Positions 1 through 6,441 of a stretch of 16,051 nt of DNA are shown here, piece by piece. The position numbers and the translations under genes are program-made. The number at the start of each line of letters is the position of its first letter. The first letter of the stretch is position 1. Below the pieces are notes generated by a model, which was not told the DNA's origin, ran no database searches, and worked only from the letters and a program-made list of their open reading frames with translations. The stretch covers positions 1 through 16,051 of the forward strand of contig DAOUQS010000013.1 in assembly GCA_030625465.1 (NCBI GenBank). The letters are read 5' to 3'. Origin of the DNA: Amylibacter sp. Lineage in GTDB: Bacteria; Pseudomonadota; Alphaproteobacteria; Rhodobacterales; Rhodobacteraceae.

Positions 1-305
1 ACCGGCACCCCGTTCATATCATCGGCAACCACAACCATAAACGGTTGCTGGCCCATGGGTATAAATGCCTGACTGCCGTCAGGGTGGCGTTCGACCATAT
101 CCAGCTGATAGGGCAAGGTGCGTATCGCTGATTTGAACATGCTAATGCCAGCTTGCCCGTCACTGAAATCAAGCGTGGCAAGGTCACTGTAACGCGCGCA
201 CTTGCCTTGGTTGATCATCACTGTCGGATCACCAACAATCGCCAGCACATCCCCGAAAGGGGCAAAAGCCTGCGCGGTCAAGGCCTGTGTCTTGATCACT
301 TTCAC
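1..305 (-). CDS. allA: Ureidoglycolate lyase AllA (N-terminal part, runs off left edge)
   Basis: The protein splits (S)-ureidoglycolate into glyoxylate and urea, the last step of allantoin breakdown, in the cytosol. I translated the minus strand from a GTG at 305. About 101 residues are visible of the usual 160-170; the C-terminus lies beyond position 1. The start reads MKVIKTQALTAQAFAPFGDV, as in the AllA family, and the signature ERHPDGSQAFIPM is followed by a hydrophobic strand (FMVVVADD). The GTG overlaps the TGA of the upstream allE by four bases (GTGA), so the two are probably translationally coupled. It is the third visible gene of the puuE-allE-allA operon. Nothing in the visible part is broken. 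The family call is secure; only the unseen C-terminal half could hide a defect. Confidence 0.93.
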   Translation of the reverse strand, partial: MKVIKTQALTAQAFAPFGDVLAIVGDPTVMINQGKCARYSDLATLDFSDGQAGISMFKSAIRTLPYQLDMVERHPDGSQAFIPMGQQPFMVVVADDMNGVP

Positions 306-1156
306 TTGGTATGGCCCAGATCAAATGACATATGGCGGTTCACGTCTTTGTATAAAAGATAGCGAAATGGTTCCGGCCCTGCGGCCACACAAGCCTGCGG
401 GCAAAATGCGCGTAACCACATGTAATCACCGGCCTCAACCTCGACCCAGTCCTGATTTAGATGGTAAACCGCTTTGCCCTGCAACACATAAAGCCCGTGT
501 TCCATCACGTGGGTTTCGGCAAACGGGATGGATCCACCCGGTTGAAAAGTCACAATCGTGACATGCATATCATGGCGCAAATCGGTGGGTTCCACAAATC
601 TGGATGTAGCCCAGGCCCCATCCGTATCAGGCATAACCGTCGGTGCTACATCGTGATCCGAGGTGACAAATGCCTCTGGCACATCCAGCCCCGCAACCGC
701 CTGATAGCGTTTTCTGATCCAGTGAAAATTGGCGTTTGCAGCAGAGTTGTTCTTCAAAGTCCAGTTGCAAGCGGGCGGCAAGAACGCATAGCCCCCGACA
801 TTCAGAATATGCACTTTTCCTTCAATGCTCAGCTCGACCGTGCCTGCGACAACAAACAAAACACTTTCAACCGATGCATCAGCCTCGGGGCCTGTGCTGC
901 CGCCATTGGGGGTCACTTCGGCGATGTAGTGCGAAAAGGTTTCGGCAAACCCCGTTAAAGGCCGCGCGATAACCCAGAACCGCGCACCCACCCAATTGGG
1001 CAGAAAGCTGGTCACAATATCGGTCATCACACCCTTTGGAATAACCGCATAAGCATCTTTGAAAACTGCACGATCCGTCATAATCTGGCTTTGCGGCGGC
1101 AAGCCACCTGTTGGTACATAATATTTAGCAGCCGGTTTCATCTGATTGTCCTTCAT
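302..1156 (-). CDS. allE: (S)-ureidoglycine aminohydrolase AllE (bicupin)
   Basis: This enzyme releases ammonia from (S)-ureidoglycine to give (S)-ureidoglycolate, the substrate of the next gene product, AllA. The 284-residue protein has two cupin domains, roughly residues 55-150 and 195-275. The C-terminal cupin carries the metal set expected for the Mn-dependent family: E214, H216 and H220 in the ETHVMEH motif, and Q254 in FCPQAC. The N-terminal cupin lacks this set, as usual. The ATG overlaps the TGA of the puuE-uraD fusion by four bases (ATGA); a second ATG six codons in is a possible alternative start. No signal peptide is present, so the protein should be cytosolic. Four-base overlaps on both sides indicate tight operon coupling. 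Length and motifs are normal for the YlbA/AllE family. Confidence 0.94.
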   Translation of the reverse strand: MKDNQMKPAAKYYVPTGGLPPQSQIMTDRAVFKDAYAVIPKGVMTDIVTSFLPNWVGARFWVIARPLTGFAETFSHYIAEVTPNGGSTGPEADASVESVLFVVAGTVELSIEGKVHILNVGGYAFLPPACNWTLKNNSAANANFHWIRKRYQAVAGLDVPEAFVTSDHDVAPTVMPDTDGAWATSRFVEPTDLRHDMHVTIVTFQPGGSIPFAETHVMEHGLYVLQGKAVYHLNQDWVEVEAGDYMWLRAFCPQACVAAGPEPFRYLLYKDVNRHMSFDLGHTK

Positions 1157-2571
1157 GGCAAAATCTCGGTTAATCTTAGCAATGCAATCCGTTCCACTTG
1201 GCCGCAGGCGATTGCAAACTCGGTGTCTTTGTCGTTGTTGATACGGGTCGTAAAAGCCTGCAATATCTGGTCTTTGCGCAGACCTTTGACGGCGATAATA
1301 AAGGGAAAGCCGAATTTCGCGGTGTAATCCGCATTCAAGCCCTGAAATACTGCCCGCTCATCATCGGTTAACGCGTCTAAACCAGCACTGGCTTGCTCTG
1401 CAGTAGACTCTTTTGTCAGTTGTTCCGCTGCTGCAAGTTTTCCCGCCAGATCAGGGTGTGCCGTCAAAACGCCCAAGCGTTGTTTATCGTTCGCGCGCCG
1501 AAACACACGGCAAAGCGCGGAATGCAGCCCTGTGGCGGTATCATGTGCCGCACCAAGCTCGCCCTTCCAAGCGGCTTCGGCCACCCATGCGGAATGTTCA
1601 AATATTCCGCCGAAAGCAACCACAAAATCAGCCTTACGCATAGTAGAAGGGGTTTCACTTGCATCGGGCGCAGGGTGATGTTCATGCCAGTGTTTGGCGA
1701 TATCAATGCGGCGCGGGAACCATACATCCGCATGGCTTTGGGCATATTCCATAAACCGTTTTAATGCTTGAATACGTCCGGGCCGCCCGATCAGACGGCA
1801 ATGCAACCCGACCGAAAGCATCTTGGGCGCACCATCGCACCCTTCTTCATAAAGCGCGTCAAAGCTGTCTTTCAGATAGGTATAAAACTGGTCGCCCGCA
1901 TTAAACCCCTGCGGGGATGCAAAGCGCATGTCGTTTGTATCCAGCGTATAAGGAATGACCAACTGCTGCTTGTCATCATGGGCGTACCAATAGGGCAGGT
2001 CGTCGGCATAACTGTCTGAAACATAGTCAAACCCGCCTTCCTTGGCCACCAGATCAACGGTGTTGACTGAACACCGTCCAGTATACCAGCCTGTTGGCCG
2101 CGCACCCGTCACTTCCGTGTGAATACGGATAGCTTCCAGCATATCGCGGCGTTCATCGTCTTTGTCGAAATCCTTGTATTCAATCCATTTCAACCCGTGA
2201 CTGGCGATTTCCCAACCGGCATCCTGCATTGCGGCGACCTGTGCAGGCGCGCGTTCCAATGCGGTTGCAACACCGTAAACGGTTGCAGGGATTTCCATTT
2301 TGGTGAACAGGCGATGCACCCGCCAGAAACCGGCGCGGGCGCCGTATTCATAAACAGACTCCATATTCCAGTGGCGTTGCCCGGGCCATTGGGCGGCCCC
2401 TACGATTTCCGATAGAAAAGCTTCAGAGCTGGCATCCCCGTGTAAAGTGCAGTTTTCCCCGCCTTCTTCGTAGTTGATCACAAATTGCACAGCGATCTTG
2501 GCACCGTTTGGCCAACACATCTTTGGCGGTGTTTGGCCATATCCGTGCATATCCCTTGGATAACGGTTCAC
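1153..2571 (-). CDS. puuE: Fused allantoinase PuuE / OHCU decarboxylase UraD
   Basis: This is a two-domain enzyme. Residues about 1-300 (from the GTG start) are a polysaccharide-deacetylase-fold allantoinase of the PuuE type, opening with NRYPRDMHGYG and containing NYEEGGE and LHCRLIGRPGR. Residues about 312-472 are UraD, 2-oxo-4-hydroxy-4-carboxy-5-ureidoimidazoline decarboxylase, with the HPDL motif (catalytic H372) and KFGFPFIIAVKG. UraD makes (S)-allantoin and PuuE opens its ring to allantoate, so consecutive steps share one chain. I chose the GTG at 2571 because AAGGAG lies nine bases upstream (2581-2586) and the family begins right at xRYPRDM. A longer frame reaches an ATG at 2625, but that ATG sits inside a perfect TATAAT and has no ribosome site. 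It is the first gene of the puuE-allE-allA operon. Such fusions are known in Proteobacteria. Confidence 0.93.
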   Translation of the reverse strand: MNRYPRDMHGYGQTPPKMCWPNGAKIAVQFVINYEEGGENCTLHGDASSEAFLSEIVGAAQWPGQRHWNMESVYEYGARAGFWRVHRLFTKMEIPATVYGVATALERAPAQVAAMQDAGWEIASHGLKWIEYKDFDKDDERRDMLEAIRIHTEVTGARPTGWYTGRCSVNTVDLVAKEGGFDYVSDSYADDLPYWYAHDDKQQLVIPYTLDTNDMRFASPQGFNAGDQFYTYLKDSFDALYEEGCDGAPKMLSVGLHCRLIGRPGRIQALKRFMEYAQSHADVWFPRRIDIAKHWHEHHPAPDASETPSTMRKADFVVAFGGIFEHSAWVAEAAWKGELGAAHDTATGLHSALCRVFRRANDKQRLGVLTAHPDLAGKLAAAEQLTKESTAEQASAGLDALTDDERAVFQGLNADYTAKFGFPFIIAVKGLRKDQILQAFTTRINNDKDTEFAIACGQVERIALLRLTEILP

Positions 2572-2623
2572 AGATAAATACTCCTTCATTCCGGCTTTAT
2601 TTCTAGCAGAATACATGGTTTTC

Positions 2624-2629
2624 ATTATA
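2624..2629 (-). promoter_or_regulatory. -10 box (TATAAT) of the puuE-allE-allA operon
   Basis: The minus strand reads TATAAT exactly at 2629-2624, about 53 bases upstream of the chosen GTG start. No convincing -35 hexamer is found 16-18 bases upstream (the stretch is A-rich), which fits a promoter that needs an activator. Transcription would begin near 2616, downstream of the alternative ATG at 2625. The divergent gene uraH is transcribed away from the same 143-bp gap. Confidence 0.4.
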
Positions 2630-2714
2630 ATTATTTTTTTGAAGGTCTTTTTTGTATTCTAAGGTTTCAAACAGGTTATTATTACGCGAAGCAGTGGTGC
2701 AAAGGAACAATAAT

Positions 2715-3080
2715 ATGGCTGATGTAAAAGGTTATCTAACGACCCATGTTCTTGATACAAGCTTGGGCAAACCTGCGGCGGGTCTGCAAATTGACCTGTT
2801 TTCGCTTCAGGGCGGGGCGCGTACACATATTTGCACAATGGAAACAAACAGTGACGGGCGAACCGATAGTGCAATTCTGCCGCAAAATGATTTCAAGTGC
2901 GGGGTTTATGAACTGGTTTTTAAAGCCGAGGACTACCTGAAGCACACGGCCATTGCACAAGATGCCCCGTTCTTTTTGGCGGATATTCCGATACGGTTCG
3001 GCATCAATGATTTGGACGCGCATTACCATGTGCCGCTTTTGCTGTCACCTTTTGGATATTCAACCTATCGCGGCAGTTAA
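2715..3080 (+). CDS. uraH: 5-hydroxyisourate hydrolase (transthyretin-like)
   Basis: UraH (HIUase) hydrolyses 5-hydroxyisourate, the product of urate oxidation, to OHCU, which the UraD half of the neighbouring fusion decarboxylates. The 121-residue protein begins MADVKGYLTTHVLDT, with H11 in the typical position. It has R49 in SDGRTD, H105 in HYHVPLLLSP, and ends in the family signature YRGS. The start at 2715 is preceded by AAAGGA at 2701-2706; the frame stays open upstream to about 2652, but the family starts here. There is no signal peptide, so it is a cytosolic form. It is divergent from puuE-uraD and its stop overlaps that of the LysR gene by four bases in tail-to-tail orientation. Length is normal for the family. 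Confidence 0.95.
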   Translation: MADVKGYLTTHVLDTSLGKPAAGLQIDLFSLQGGARTHICTMETNSDGRTDSAILPQNDFKCGVYELVFKAEDYLKHTAIAQDAPFFLADIPIRFGINDLDAHYHVPLLLSPFGYSTYRGS

Positions 3081-3997
3081 AGCATGGATTTGGCCAGCGC
3101 GTCTTTGCAGTGTGCCACCATATAATCAATGAACAACCTGACCTTCGGGTCTTGATGTTTTTTGTGTGGGTAAAGACAGGCCAGAAAGACAGAGCTTGGC
3201 GGGGTTTCTTCGGCGACCGCCACAAGTGCGCCGGATTTCAGATGTCTGGCCACTTCAAAAATCGGTTTATTGATAATGCCGTGGCCCTTTAAGGCCCAAT
3301 CGGTCAACACTTCGCCATCGTCGGATTCATACGGGCCTTTGACCGGAAACCGTTTTGGCCCGCTAGTTGTGTTTAACAGCCATTGAAATTCCCGCACACC
3401 GGGGAACCGCAATATCAGGCAGTCATGTTTGTCGCTTATCAGGTCTTGCCCGGATTTCGGCATTCCGCGTTTTGCGATGTATTCTGGTGCGGCACATAAA
3501 ACCCGCTCACATTCCGCGATGGCGCGGATACGGTGGCTGGAATCCTGGGGGACGCCCAGAAAGAATGCAATATCCAGCCCCTCTTCTGTCAAGTCGATGC
3601 TGCGGTCTGACAGTCGAAGACGGACATCTATATCGCAATACTTTTGCTTGAAATCCGGCACGTACGGGGCAATGAAACGGCGGCCAAGGCCCAAAGGGGC
3701 CGCGACAAAAATAGAGCCTTTTGGGCTTTGGGTGTATTCCGCAACAGTTGCTTCGGCGGCATTGATTGCGCTTAAGACCGCATTTGCACCGTCATAGAAT
3801 AAACGGCCCTGCTCGGTTGCCTGTAAGCTGCGGGTGGTACGGTTGAACAAACGCACGCCAAGATGGCTTTCCAGCTCTGCTATACGGCTGGATGCCACAG
3901 CAGGCGATACCCTTTGATCCCGTGCCGCAGCCGACATATTGCCAAGCTCATAGACCCGCACAAATATTTTCAACTGCTTGACGTAAGACATTTCCAT
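3077..3997 (-). CDS. LysR-family transcriptional regulator, probably of purine catabolism
   Basis: The protein is a LysR-type regulator of about 306 residues. The winged helix-turn-helix occupies residues about 6-65 (VRVYELGNMSAAARDQ then SPAVASSRIAELESHLGVRLF), followed by a substrate-binding domain from about residue 90 (GSIFVAAPLGLGRRFIAPYV) to the end. I chose the ATG at 3997; the ATG at 3991 is equally possible. The frame extends to a TTG at 4051, but that stretch is AT-rich promoter-like DNA and contains a TATAAT. The gene is embedded between uraH and puuD and divergent from puuD, the usual arrangement for a LysR protein controlling its neighbour. Its inducer is unknown; urate or a pathway intermediate is inferred from context only. 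Family assignment is certain, target assignment is inference. Confidence 0.9.
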   Translation of the reverse strand: MEMSYVKQLKIFVRVYELGNMSAAARDQRVSPAVASSRIAELESHLGVRLFNRTTRSLQATEQGRLFYDGANAVLSAINAAEATVAEYTQSPKGSIFVAAPLGLGRRFIAPYVPDFKQKYCDIDVRLRLSDRSIDLTEEGLDIAFFLGVPQDSSHRIRAIAECERVLCAAPEYIAKRGMPKSGQDLISDKHDCLILRFPGVREFQWLLNTTSGPKRFPVKGPYESDDGEVLTDWALKGHGIINKPIFEVARHLKSGALVAVAEETPPSSVFLACLYPHKKHQDPKVRLFIDYMVAHCKDALAKSML

Positions 3998-4019
3998 TAT
4001 CTTTTTGTAAGTTCCGTCG

Positions 4020-4025
4020 ATTATA
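4020..4025 (-). promoter_or_regulatory. -10 box (TATAAT) of the LysR gene
   Basis: The minus strand carries an exact TATAAT at 4025-4020, 23 bases upstream of the chosen LysR start. No clear -35 hexamer is present at normal spacing; TTGCAG at 4051-4046 would need a 20-base spacer. Its presence argues against starting LysR at the upstream TTG (4051). Confidence 0.35.
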
Positions 4026-4034
4026 TTAGTATTT

Positions 4035-4062
4035 TTGAAAGTGTTCTGCAATTATTTAAATT
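4035..4062 (+). promoter_or_regulatory. Candidate sigma70-type promoter of puuD
   Basis: TTGAAA at 4035-4040 and TAAATT at 4057-4062 are separated by 16 bases on the plus strand. The predicted transcription start near 4069 lies just before the palindrome at 4074-4090 and about 44 bases upstream of the puuD ATG. The match is fair, not perfect. Confidence 0.4.
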
Positions 4063-4073
4063 TACCAATGAAA

Positions 4074-4090
4074 CATTTTGGCGCAAAATG
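4074..4090. promoter_or_regulatory. Palindrome CATTTTG-GCG-CAAAATG, candidate operator of the LysR regulator or another repressor
   Basis: The two seven-base arms are perfect inverted repeats around GCG. The core TTTTGGCGCAAAA fits the T-N11-A rule with dyad symmetry that is typical of LysR-family binding sites. It lies in the gap between the divergent LysR gene and puuD, immediately downstream of the predicted puuD start of transcription and about 70 bases upstream of the predicted LysR start. That position suits a repressor of puuD or autoregulation of the LysR gene. As RNA it could form only a short, AU-rich hairpin ahead of the ribosome site. Confidence 0.5.
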
Positions 4091-4112
4091 ATCAGGATTT
4101 AAGGAGAATGCG

Positions 4113-5357
4113 ATGTACGATCTAGTGATCATGTCCGAATGGGTGGAATTTGCCATGCGCTGGTTGCATGTGATCACCGCAATCGCCTGGATTGGCTCGT
4201 CTTTCTACTTTATCGCACTTGATTTGGGGTTGCGCCAGGCACCCGACCTTCCGAAGGGCGCACATGGTGAAGAATGGCAGGTACACGGCGGCGGGTTTTA
4301 CCACATCCGGAAATATCTGGTTGCCCCCGAAGCGTTGCCGGAACATCTGACATGGTTCAAATGGGAAAGTTATGTCACCTGGCTGTCCGGCTTTGGCATG
4401 ATGTTCATGGTCTATTATCTGGGCGCCGACCTTTACCTGATTGACCCAAGCGTGGCCGATCTGACGGCACCTGTCGCAATTCTGATTTCAGTTACATCCC
4501 TGATCGCGGTTTGGCTGGTGTATGACTGGATCTGCAAATCTAGGTTCGGTGACGACAATACCCGCCTGATGGTTTTGCTTTATATCCTGCTTGTCGCACT
4601 GGCCTATGGCTATACGCAAGTGTTCAGCGGGCGCGCCACAATGCTGCATCTGGGCGCGATAACCGCCACGATAATGTCGGGCAATGTGTTTTTTACCATC
4701 ATGCCCAACCAACGCATCGTTGTGGCCGATTTGCAGGCAGGCCGCACGCCTGATCCGAAATACGGCAAGATCGCCAAGCAGCGTTCTACCCACAACAATT
4801 ACCTGACCTTGCCGGTGATCTTCTTGATGCTTTCCACCCATTACCCTTTGGCATTCGCCACACAATATAACTGGATCATCGCCAGCCTTGTGTTCCTGAT
4901 GGGGGTTACGATCCGGCATTATTTTAACAGCATACACGCACGTCGCGGCAAACCGAACTGGACATGGCTGGTCACAGTGATTTTGTTCATCGCGGTGGCA
5001 TGGCTGTCATCAATCCAACCCGCAGAAGAAGCCGGGACCAAGGCTGCCGCACTGACCCCCGCACAACAAAAGTTCGCCGCGGCTGATGGCTTTCAACAGG
5101 TGCATGACATCGTTCTTGGCCGTTGTTCCATGTGTCATGCGCAAGAGCCGTTTTATGATGGGATTTTATGGGCACCCAAAGGCGTGATGCTGGAAAGCGA
5201 AGCCCAGATCGCGGCACAGGCAAAACAGATCTACCTGCAAGCGGGGATCACCCACGCCATGCCGCCTGCGAATGTCAGCTTTATGGAAGCGGAAGAGCGT
5301 AAAAAAATTAAAGCTTGGTATCGTTCCGTTGTCAAACCGCTTGCTTTTGGTTCCTGA
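4113..5357 (+). CDS. puuD: Membrane urate oxidase PuuD with C-terminal cytochrome c domain
   Basis: PuuD oxidises urate to 5-hydroxyisourate in the inner membrane and passes electrons to a fused cytochrome c instead of to oxygen as in soluble uricase. The 414-residue protein has about eight membrane segments (near residues 13-36, 87-105, 118-141, 151-171, 175-197, 230-249, 252-271 and 283-301). A C-terminal cytochrome c follows (about 312-410), with CSMCH at 338-342 and a candidate axial Met at M383 in HAMPP. The c domain should lie in the periplasm. AAGGAG at 4101-4106, six bases before the ATG, supports this start; an ATG seven codons in is an alternative. It is single in its transcription unit, divergent from LysR, and ends two bases from the convergent SDR gene. 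Together with UraH and UraD it replaces uricase-based urate breakdown. Confidence 0.94.
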   Translation: MYDLVIMSEWVEFAMRWLHVITAIAWIGSSFYFIALDLGLRQAPDLPKGAHGEEWQVHGGGFYHIRKYLVAPEALPEHLTWFKWESYVTWLSGFGMMFMVYYLGADLYLIDPSVADLTAPVAILISVTSLIAVWLVYDWICKSRFGDDNTRLMVLLYILLVALAYGYTQVFSGRATMLHLGAITATIMSGNVFFTIMPNQRIVVADLQAGRTPDPKYGKIAKQRSTHNNYLTLPVIFLMLSTHYPLAFATQYNWIIASLVFLMGVTIRHYFNSIHARRGKPNWTWLVTVILFIAVAWLSSIQPAEEAGTKAAALTPAQQKFAAADGFQQVHDIVLGRCSMCHAQEPFYDGILWAPKGVMLESEAQIAAQAKQIYLQAGITHAMPPANVSFMEAEERKKIKAWYRSVVKPLAFGS

Positions 5358-5359
5358 CC

Positions 5360-6061
5360 TTAAACGTAATCCCGTATCGATCGGCCGCTGACATGCGACC
5401 AAACCATGCCTTCATCCTTTAGCATGACGACAAGCATATCGGCCGCTTGTTCAGGTGTCATTGCCACATCCAGATCGCGCGCGATCCCTGCGGTTTCATA
5501 CATGCTTGAATTAACCTTGCCCGGGTAAAACCCCATAACACGCACGCCTTTGGGCGCACATTCGACCTCTAGGCATCCGGTGAAACCGCGTATGGCCCAT
5601 TTGCTTGCAGAATAAACGCTGATCATTTTTCGGGTATACAATGCGCCTGTGGAAACCACGTTGATAACGGTTCCGCGCCCTGTCGATAACATGTCGGGCA
5701 GAACTGCATGGGTCATTAGCATTGTGCCCAATGTATTGGTTTCTATGACCGCGCGAATATCATCGGCTGAATGTGTGGAAAACGCCCCTTCCAGCCAGAT
5801 GCCCGCGTTATTAACAAGACCCGAAACCGGCCCGTGATCAGATTTGATCTGTGCGATTACGTTTTGAATATGGCTCTCGTTCGCAACATCAAGATGATAA
5901 CCGGGCGCGCCGGTTTCACGCGCCATAGCGGACACTTTTTCAGGATTGCGGCCGGTCAGTATCGGGAAATACCCCGCATCGCGCAAACGGTATATCAATG
6001 CCAGACCAATGCCGCTGGTCGCACCTGTAACGATGATAGTTTTACGATCAGTATCTGTCAT
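5360..6061 (-). CDS. Short-chain dehydrogenase/reductase (SDR)
   Basis: The 233-residue protein is a classical SDR with a Rossmann fold. TGATSGIG at residues 12-19 binds the nucleotide, NNAG at 84-87 stabilises the fold, and the catalytic set is N109, S137, Y150 and K154 (YSASK). R38 in TGRNP, after the second strand, suggests a preference for NADPH, but this is not certain. GGAG lies nine bases before the ATG. It is the last gene of the oxidase-RidA-SDR operon, 19 bases after RidA. The substrate cannot be read from the sequence; a carbonyl product of the oxidase is a reasonable guess from context. It is convergent with puuD with only a two-base gap and no visible terminator. Confidence 0.88.
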   Translation of the reverse strand: MTDTDRKTIIVTGATSGIGLALIYRLRDAGYFPILTGRNPEKVSAMARETGAPGYHLDVANESHIQNVIAQIKSDHGPVSGLVNNAGIWLEGAFSTHSADDIRAVIETNTLGTMLMTHAVLPDMLSTGRGTVINVVSTGALYTRKMISVYSASKWAIRGFTGCLEVECAPKGVRVMGFYPGKVNSSMYETAGIARDLDVAMTPEQAADMLVVMLKDEGMVWSHVSGRSIRDYV

Positions 6062-6080
6062 TAGACTACTCCGGTGATTT

Positions 6081-6431
6081 TCAAGCTAAAGCCGCAACGA
6101 TAATGAACTCGACCTTGTAGTCAGGCGTTGCAAGTTTTGCCTCGCCACATGCGCGTGTCGGTGCATTATCCGGTGCAACCCATGCATCCCAAACGCCGTT
6201 CATTTCCGCAAAATCATCCATATCGGCCAGCCAGATCGTGGTTTGCAGTATCCGGGTTTTGTCAGACCCTGCTTTTGCCAGCAATGCTTCAGCCTTATCC
6301 AGACAGGTTTGTGTTTGTTCGGCGACACTTTCACCGGGTTTGCCAACCTGGCCTGCCAGATAAATGGTACCATTATGTATAACAGCTTGGCTCATGCGTT
6401 TGCCTGTATCAATGCGGGTAATGTCGGTCAT
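6081..6431 (-). CDS. RidA/YjgF-family enamine/imine deaminase
   Basis: RidA-family proteins are small trimeric enzymes that hydrolyse reactive enamine or imine intermediates. The 116-residue protein has the family layout: IYLAGQVG near residues 23-30, R93 in APTRACGEAKL, where the catalytic arginine is expected, and E108 in KVEFIIVAA. AAGGA eight bases before the ATG overlaps the stop of the upstream oxidase gene, with a ten-base gap between genes. A flavin oxidase that yields an imine directly upstream gives a natural partner: RidA would speed imine hydrolysis to the keto product. It may belong to a subgroup other than archetypal RidA, since the stretch around R93 differs from the usual PARSCVEV. 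No sign of damage. Confidence 0.9.
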   Translation of the reverse strand: MTDITRIDTGKRMSQAVIHNGTIYLAGQVGKPGESVAEQTQTCLDKAEALLAKAGSDKTRILQTTIWLADMDDFAEMNGVWDAWVAPDNAPTRACGEAKLATPDYKVEFIIVAALA

Positions 6432-6441
6432 TTTTTGATCC

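Noticed and set aside
461..958. Plus-strand ORF of about 165 codons opposite allE
   Set aside because: Shadow of the well-supported allE frame; no ribosome site and no recognisable domain.
2601..2611. Small dyad TTCT-AGC-AGAA in the puuE leader, considered as a second copy of the LysR-puuD palindrome
   Set aside because: Arms are four bases only, the sequence differs from the 4074-4090 site, and the symmetric T-N11-A pair is absent.
4488..4937. Minus-strand ORF of about 149 codons opposite puuD
   Set aside because: Antisense to the membrane-spanning part of PuuD, rich in His and Gln as expected for such shadows, and unlike any known protein.
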